Source of the DNA: JAGXIT01 sp049293335 | Lineage (GTDB): Bacteria; Patescibacteriota; Saccharimonadia; Saccharimonadales; UBA4665 | Length of the DNA stretch: 14,415 bases | Direction of reading: 5' to 3' | NCBI GenBank assembly: GCA_049293335.1 | Contig: JBATSO010000048.1 | Coordinates: 1-14,415, forward strand | Shown here: in pieces, positions 13,209-14,415 of the stretch | Layout: each line of letters begins with the position of its first letter | How positions within the stretch are numbered: position 1 is the stretch's first letter | Position numbers and translations under genes: made by a program | The notes under the pieces: model-generated | The model's input: only the letters and a program-made list of their open reading frames with translations | The model's database searches: none | Told to the model about the DNA's origin: nothing

Positions 13209-13237
13209 TTGCTACAAAGATTAATTTATTGTATAAT
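13209..13237 (+). promoter_or_regulatory. Promoter of repeat-protein gene, predicted leaderless
   Basis: TTGCTA (13209-13214), exactly 17 nt of spacer and a perfect TATAAT (13232-13237). The ATG at 13247 follows the -10 by 9 nt, so the transcript would carry only 2-4 leader bases. This argues against the in-frame TTG at 13229, which overlaps the promoter. Confidence 0.75.
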
Positions 13238-13246
13238 GTAGCGATC

Positions 13247-14212
13247 ATGAATATATCTTCGCATGAGTTTGCCTCTGTTCAAACAATCCCTTCATTTGAG
13301 TGTCTTTTACCCGCTTTACAAGATACAATAGCAGTGTTTACTGGCGGTAAATACTCTGTAGATGAACTACGCGGTTTAGAAAATATGGTTATGACTGGCT
13401 CGCTCCAGCTTACGCAAAATACAGATCCTGAGACTGTCGATTCGGTAATGCGGGCGCGAGAAGAGTTTTTTGGGGAAGTTCTTGGCTGGGCCGATCCAGA
13501 CCACCCGGTAGCTGAGAGCTACAGAATATTCAGAAACACTAACGAACGAGCAGTGCCAATTAGCACCGTACTGTTAGCACAATCGACTATGCTTGCCCTT
13601 GGTCTCAATGCCACCAAAATTGTGAACGCACTACCTGCAGCAATCGGTTTATCTCCCGAAGGCATACGCGCCAAAATGGATAACCTCACAGCCCTTGGTC
13701 TCAATGCCATCAAGATTGTGAACGCACATCCTGCAGCAATCAGCTTGTCTCCCGAAGGCATACGCGCCAAAATGGATAACCTCACAGCCCTTGGTCTCAA
13801 TGCCACCAAAATTGTGAACGCGCATCCTGCAACAATCGGTTTATCTCCCGAAGGCATACGCGCCAAAATAAATGCATTAGTCGAACACGGAGTCATACGG
13901 CGCAGTAGTGAACTACCCTTAGATTCAACTAGTCAGATTAGTGCATTTTTTATGCTGCCAATAGAAAGTCTGTTGTTGTATCTTGCGCATACAGCCCCAC
14001 AGAAAGTTCCATTGGCTATCATAAGCAGTGCAGCGAGGAGTTTTGCACAACATACTCTAGGCGCAAAAAATACCGCGGAGCGTAAAAGGGCATACTTAGA
14101 ACGCTTACCCAAGGTTTACTCTGTACTTGGTGATATTGCATTGGCACATGCCGAATATATAAAACTGCCGAAGGGCTTTGTTTTACAGAACCAGTCACTG
14201 GATGTAGCATGA
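13247..14212 (+). CDS. mTERF-like helical-repeat protein
   Basis: The 321-residue protein has an N-terminal part without recognisable domain (1-116), three tandem 32-residue repeats (117-148, 149-180, 181-about 208) and a C-terminal helical part with a hydrophobic stretch near 225-245 (ISAFFMLPIESLLLYLA). Each repeat follows ALGLNATKIVNALPAAIGLS and PEGIRAKMDNLT: a helix, a Pro-containing turn, LSPE and a second helix. This spacing resembles mTERF motifs, helical repeats known mainly from organellar nucleic-acid-binding proteins, so nucleic-acid or protein binding is plausible, but I have not confirmed homology. No signal peptide is evident. The repeats are almost identical at DNA level, indicating recent duplication or conversion. 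The ATG at 13247 was chosen from the promoter position. It lies alone, after a truncated gene, with a terminator about 160 nt downstream. Confidence 0.8.
   Translation: MNISSHEFASVQTIPSFECLLPALQDTIAVFTGGKYSVDELRGLENMVMTGSLQLTQNTDPETVDSVMRAREEFFGEVLGWADPDHPVAESYRIFRNTNERAVPISTVLLAQSTMLALGLNATKIVNALPAAIGLSPEGIRAKMDNLTALGLNAIKIVNAHPAAISLSPEGIRAKMDNLTALGLNATKIVNAHPATIGLSPEGIRAKINALVEHGVIRRSSELPLDSTSQISAFFMLPIESLLLYLAHTAPQKVPLAIISSAARSFAQHTLGAKNTAERKRAYLERLPKVYSVLGDIALAHAEYIKLPKGFVLQNQSLDVA
13595..13870 (+). repeat. Three in-frame 96-bp tandem repeats
   Basis: Units begin with GCCCTTGGTCTCAATGCCA at 13595, 13691 and 13787, exactly 96 bp apart; the third is recognisable to about 13870. Unit 1 differs from unit 2 at about seven positions and from unit 3 at about four. 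The changes include coding ones at the Thr/Ile, Leu/His, Ala/Thr and Gly/Ser positions. Loss or gain of a unit keeps the reading frame. Confidence 0.95.
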
Positions 14213-14374
14213 TGCCACACAAGGCGCTCGATTAGCCTCTGGCGGGCTCGTAGCTACATCTTTACGAACCTAGTTTATAAAGAGGGGGGCTTCTTTACGA
14301 CCTGCTACTGGTGGCTTTCGCGCTAGTCACAAATATGGTCGGGTGCACGTATTCCAATCTCAAACAATATAAAT

Positions 14375-14402
14375 AGAGCCTACCTTGGGGTAGACTCTTT
14401 TT
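14375..14402 (+). terminator. Terminator, probably of repeat-protein gene
   Basis: AGAG-C-CTACC (14375-14384) pairs with GGTAG-A-CTCT (14389-14398) around a TTGG loop, with one C-A mismatch, followed by a T-run. The 160 nt between the stop codon at 14212 and this hairpin hold only the palindrome GTAGCTAC and no gene that I can support. Confidence 0.8.
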
Positions 14403-14415
14403 ATTTGGCTGGGGA

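Noticed and set aside
13519..13896. Minus-strand ORF with ARMPSGDKPIAAG-type repeats
   Set aside because: The repeats are the antisense image of the three 96-bp units of the plus-strand gene, and there is no start signal.
14213..14374. Possible tRNA or small gene at the right edge
   Set aside because: No cloverleaf, no T-loop consensus and no frame with a ribosome-binding site were found.

Overview
The window looks like a chromosomal segment of a small-genome, fermentative bacterium, most plausibly a Candidatus Saccharibacteria (TM7) or related Patescibacteria/CPR lineage. The reasons are a phosphoketolase-acetate kinase pair, compact gene packing, many small lineage-type proteins, a salvage-style stand-alone riboflavin kinase and no respiratory genes. 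This assignment is inferred from gene content, not from a marker gene. UGA is used as a stop (for example in the riboflavin kinase gene and the helical-repeat gene), so the recoded UGA=Gly code of some CPR groups does not apply.

Layout. 1-281 is a non-coding-looking edge with small hairpins and a decaying heptamer array. 282-3879 (minus) is a tight ackA-xfp operon: phosphoketolase makes acetyl phosphate and acetate kinase turns it into acetate plus ATP. 4065-4226 (plus) is an unannotated 53-residue gene with a good Shine-Dalgarno. 4252-5988 (minus) holds pyrD and an unrecognised 176-residue protein. 6138-6742 (plus) holds a DUF1508/YegP-type protein and a one-helix membrane protein. 6840-8882 (minus) is a SulP anion transporter whose C-terminus carries an extra nucleotidyltransferase-like domain. 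8991-10622 (minus) is pgi. 10686-11207 (plus) is 5-formyltetrahydrofolate cyclo-ligase, overlapping tail-to-tail with a riboflavin kinase (11163-11537, minus). 11599-12066 (plus) is a receiver-only response regulator. 12267-12407 is a predicted free-standing structured RNA with its own strong promoter and terminator. 12440-12972 (minus) is a membrane protein gene broken by a frameshift. 13084-13200 is a short transporter-like N-terminal fragment. 13247-14212 (plus) encodes an mTERF-like helical-repeat protein with three nearly identical 96-bp repeats.

How the genes fit together. Pgi supplies fructose-6-phosphate, a possible phosphoketolase substrate, so pgi, xfp and ackA can form an ATP-yielding route to acetate. 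PyrD, the folate enzyme and riboflavin kinase are cofactor and nucleotide housekeeping; FMN from riboflavin kinase is the PyrD cofactor.

Expression signals fall in two classes. One set of genes has clear Shine-Dalgarno sequences (xfp, 4065, 5988, 6138, 6485). Another has a -10 box 6-10 nt before the ATG, which predicts leaderless mRNAs (pgi, cyclo-ligase, riboflavin kinase, the membrane protein, the repeat protein and probably pyrD).

Most worth a second look: the SulP-STAS-nucleotidyltransferase fusion, the RNA with two hairpins sharing the same internal mismatch motif, the class-2-like PyrD with a class-1-type cysteine, and the homogenised repeat gene. All assignments rest on reading the sequence; no database search was run.
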